Positions 6,526 to 8,462 of a DNA stretch of 8,462 nucleotides are shown piece after piece. The notes below the pieces were generated by a model. It did no database searches and was not told the DNA's origin. It was given only the letters and a program-made list of their open reading frames with translations. Made by a program: the position numbers and the translations under genes. Source of the DNA: Solimonas sp966252075 (GTDB lineage Bacteria > Pseudomonadota > Gammaproteobacteria > Nevskiales > Nevskiaceae); contig CBINNP010000152.1 in the NCBI GenBank assembly GCA_966252075.1, positions 1 through 8,462 of the forward strand, written 5' to 3'. How positions within the stretch are numbered: the stretch's first letter is position 1; each line of letters opens with the position of its first letter.

Positions 6526-8462
6526 GCTGCAGCCTCCTCTTTGTTCTTCAAGGATCGGACACGAACCGCCACGCCATTCACTGATGCATTGCCGCTCGGC
6601 AGGTCGGTGCAATCGACACGGTTGGTAGTCAGCGCGTTGTAGCCGTCGCCGCCCATCGCAACGGCGCGCTGCCAGCCACCTTCGTGTCCCCAGCCATGCG
6701 GAAGTGCGAGGCTACCAACCATCATCTCGTCGCTGACCCGCGCGGCGGGGACGCGAATCTGCCCATAACGGGAGGTGATCTCGACAGGATCACCGTCCTC
6801 GATTGCATAGCGCACCGCGTCTTGCGGATGGATGCGCAAGCGTTGTACGCGGTCGCCGGCAATAAGCTTGGGGATATTGTGCAGCCAGGTGTTCTGGGTC
6901 CTGAGCTCACGCAGGCTGATCAGGCTCAGCGGATAGTCACTGTCGACGGTCGTATCGAACGCCAGCAGGCGCTTCATCTCGACGCGGACCACGTCGTGAT
7001 CCAGCGCCACCTTGCGATCCCTGGTGAAGATGCGGTGATGCAAGACGCCGGTGGGCACGCTGTCAGCGAGCTTCACCGCGCCGTTGCGCTCCATCAGTTT
7101 CTTCCTGCTCAGTCCGCGTGGCCGCAGGCCGAACCAGTCGCCTTCCGGCCCGGTGCGCAGGCCGATGTCCATGAGAAACGACGGCGACGGCCGCAGGCCA
7201 AGCTTGCCCAGCAGCTGTGCCCCCGGAAAATCCGCGGGAACGAGGCCGATGCATTTGCAGATCTCATCCATGATCCAGGCGTCGTCGCGTACATCGCCGC
7301 GTGGCGGGACGGTCGGCCCGACCCACTGCGCGTGCGGCACGCCCGAATGCGACTGCGTGAAAATCGGGAAACCCTCGCGCTCCAGCCAGACCGTCGGCGG
7401 CAGGATGTAATGCGCCAGCCGGCTGGTCTCGGTCATGTAGACGTCCTGCGAGATCAGCAGATCAAGCTGCCGGAAGGCGTCGCGGAGCTCGCCGGCTGCC
7501 GGGCTGCTGGTCGCCGGGTTGGCGCCGATGACGAGCATTGCCCGCAGCTGGCCCCTGCCCGGGGTCCTGATCTCGCGCGGAATGCTGACAACCGGCGACG
7601 TTCCGGCAACTTCCGGAAACTGATCGACGCGGGTTCGCCAGCGGTCGTAACCGGTGCTCTTCATCCGATGCATCATCGTTTCGAGATCGACGAACGGCCG
7701 TCCGAAGCACCAGCCTCCCGGCCGGTCGAGATTGCCGGTGACGATGTTCAGCGCATCGAGGAAGTATTTGCCCAGCGAAGCAAACGGTCCGATGGAGATG
7801 CCGCAGCGGCCATAGGCGCAGGCCGACCTGGCGGCGGCGAAATCGCGCGCTAGCTGCTGGATCGTCGCGACGGCGATGCCGGACGCACTGGCGGCACGTT
7901 GCAAGTCCAGGCCGGCGAGGATCTCCGGCAGGATCCGGTGGCCGGACGTCTGCCGCTGCAGCGCTTCCATGTCAGCCAGGTTCTCGTCGAAGATCACCTT
8001 GAGCAGCGCCGCCAGCAGCCACACGTCGCCATTGGGCCGGATCGGCAGGTGCTCGAACAGCGCCGCGGTTTCACTGCGGCGCGGATCGACGACGACGACG
8101 CGGCCCCCGCGCCGGGTGATGGCGACCATGGTGTCGCGGAAGCGGCCGATGTTGGCCATGCTGCCGTGCGATACGGCCGGGTTCGCGCCCAGGCAAAGCA
8201 TGAAGTCGGTGCGTGCGACGTCCGGAATCGGGTTGAGGAAATTGCTTCCGTACATCAACTGGCTCATCAGCCAGTAGCCGTTGATGTCGATCGAGGCGGC
8301 GCTGTACAGGTGCTTGGTTTTGAGCGCACCCGCCATGCCGAAAAGATTGAGGAATGCGCCGAAATTCCAGGCAACGGAATTGCCCTGATAAAGGCCGATC
8401 GACTCGGTGCCGTGCTGCGCGATGATGGAGCGTAGCCGCTCGCCGATCTCATCCAGCGCCTG
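6522..8462 (-). CDS. Molybdopterin-dependent oxidoreductase, large subunit (N-terminus outside window)
   Basis: A DMSO-reductase/formate-dehydrogenase superfamily enzyme that would hold a bis-molybdopterin guanine dinucleotide cofactor. 646 residues are visible; the frame is already open at 8462, so the N-terminal [4Fe-4S] Cys motif is missing. Recognisable blocks in order (residue 1 at base 8462) are ESIGLYQGNS at 20-29, FMLCLGANPAVSHGS at about 86-100, RGGRVVVVDPRRSETA, then LDALNIVTGNLDRPGG, and AMLVIGANPATSSP. The C-terminal cofactor-binding domain runs from about 505 and has RTQNTWLHNIP, SLALPHGWGHEGG and LPSGNASVNGV. The expected metal-ligand region reads SAASIDINGYW (54-64) with no Cys or Sec. 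No substrate can be assigned from the sequence. The gene is first in a three-gene overlapping set with a ferredoxin and a ferredoxin reductase, so a cytoplasmic, NADP(H)-linked reaction is likely. Confidence 0.9.
   Translation of the reverse strand, partial: QALDEIGERLRSIIAQHGTESIGLYQGNSVAWNFGAFLNLFGMAGALKTKHLYSAASIDINGYWLMSQLMYGSNFLNPIPDVARTDFMLCLGANPAVSHGSMANIGRFRDTMVAITRRGGRVVVVDPRRSETAALFEHLPIRPNGDVWLLAALLKVIFDENLADMEALQRQTSGHRILPEILAGLDLQRAASASGIAVATIQQLARDFAAARSACAYGRCGISIGPFASLGKYFLDALNIVTGNLDRPGGWCFGRPFVDLETMMHRMKSTGYDRWRTRVDQFPEVAGTSPVVSIPREIRTPGRGQLRAMLVIGANPATSSPAAGELRDAFRQLDLLISQDVYMTETSRLAHYILPPTVWLEREGFPIFTQSHSGVPHAQWVGPTVPPRGDVRDDAWIMDEICKCIGLVPADFPGAQLLGKLGLRPSPSFLMDIGLRTGPEGDWFGLRPRGLSRKKLMERNGAVKLADSVPTGVLHHRIFTRDRKVALDHDVVRVEMKRLLAFDTTVDSDYPLSLISLRELRTQNTWLHNIPKLIAGDRVQRLRIHPQDAVRYAIEDGDPVEITSRYGQIRVPAARVSDEMMVGSLALPHGWGHEGGWQRAVAMGGDGYNALTTNRVDCTDLPSGNASVNGVAVRVRSLKNKEEAAA
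6533..6538 (-). promoter_or_regulatory. Ribosome binding site of the ferredoxin gene
   Basis: A full AGGAGG on the minus strand, 7 nt before the ATG at 6525 and inside the 3' end of the molybdoenzyme gene. It rules out the longer open frame that begins at 6612 and indicates coupled, possibly higher, expression of the ferredoxin. Confidence 0.85.

Noticed and set aside
6684..7853. A 389-codon plus-strand frame inside the molybdoenzyme gene
   Set aside because: It is a shadow of the minus-strand coding frame, which carries clear cofactor-domain motifs throughout.

Overview
The window is GC-rich (about 60-70% in most stretches I counted) and looks like a gammaproteobacterial chromosome. The layout of a PilS-type sensor kinase, a PP0621-family protein and a sucC-sucD pair is one I associate with Xanthomonadales/Nevskiales-like lineages; this placement is inference, not proof.

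Left part (1-1316): two genes on the minus strand. A small membrane-anchored Cys4 protein (PP0621 family) is followed, with a short overlap, by the sensor kinase pilS, which runs off the left edge. The last residues of PilS before the edge do not match what the family predicts, and a 20-bp perfect palindrome sits at the point of divergence. The divergent intergenic region holds a possible -10 box for the minus strand and a terminator-like hairpin just upstream of sucC.

Centre (1317-4505): sucC and sucD encode the two succinyl-CoA synthetase subunits of the TCA cycle, 3 nt apart and closed by a very clear intrinsic terminator. A probable DUF6607-family envelope protein follows. After it (4612-4831) lies the remnant of a FecI-like ECF sigma factor, broken by frameshifts and cut off inside the gene. 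I read its end as the boundary between the conserved block and a different, possibly acquired, block.

Right part (4881-8462): three tightly overlapping minus-strand genes, in transcription order. They are a molybdopterin-dependent oxidoreductase (N-terminus outside the window), a ferredoxin resembling the N-terminal domain of mycobacterial FprB, and an FprA/FprB-type FAD/NADP ferredoxin reductase. The 4-nt and 8-nt overlaps, each with a good ribosome binding site, imply translational coupling. Together they read as a complete electron path NADP(H) - FAD reductase - ferredoxin - Mo enzyme, with an unknown substrate. This is the best candidate here for an undescribed system.
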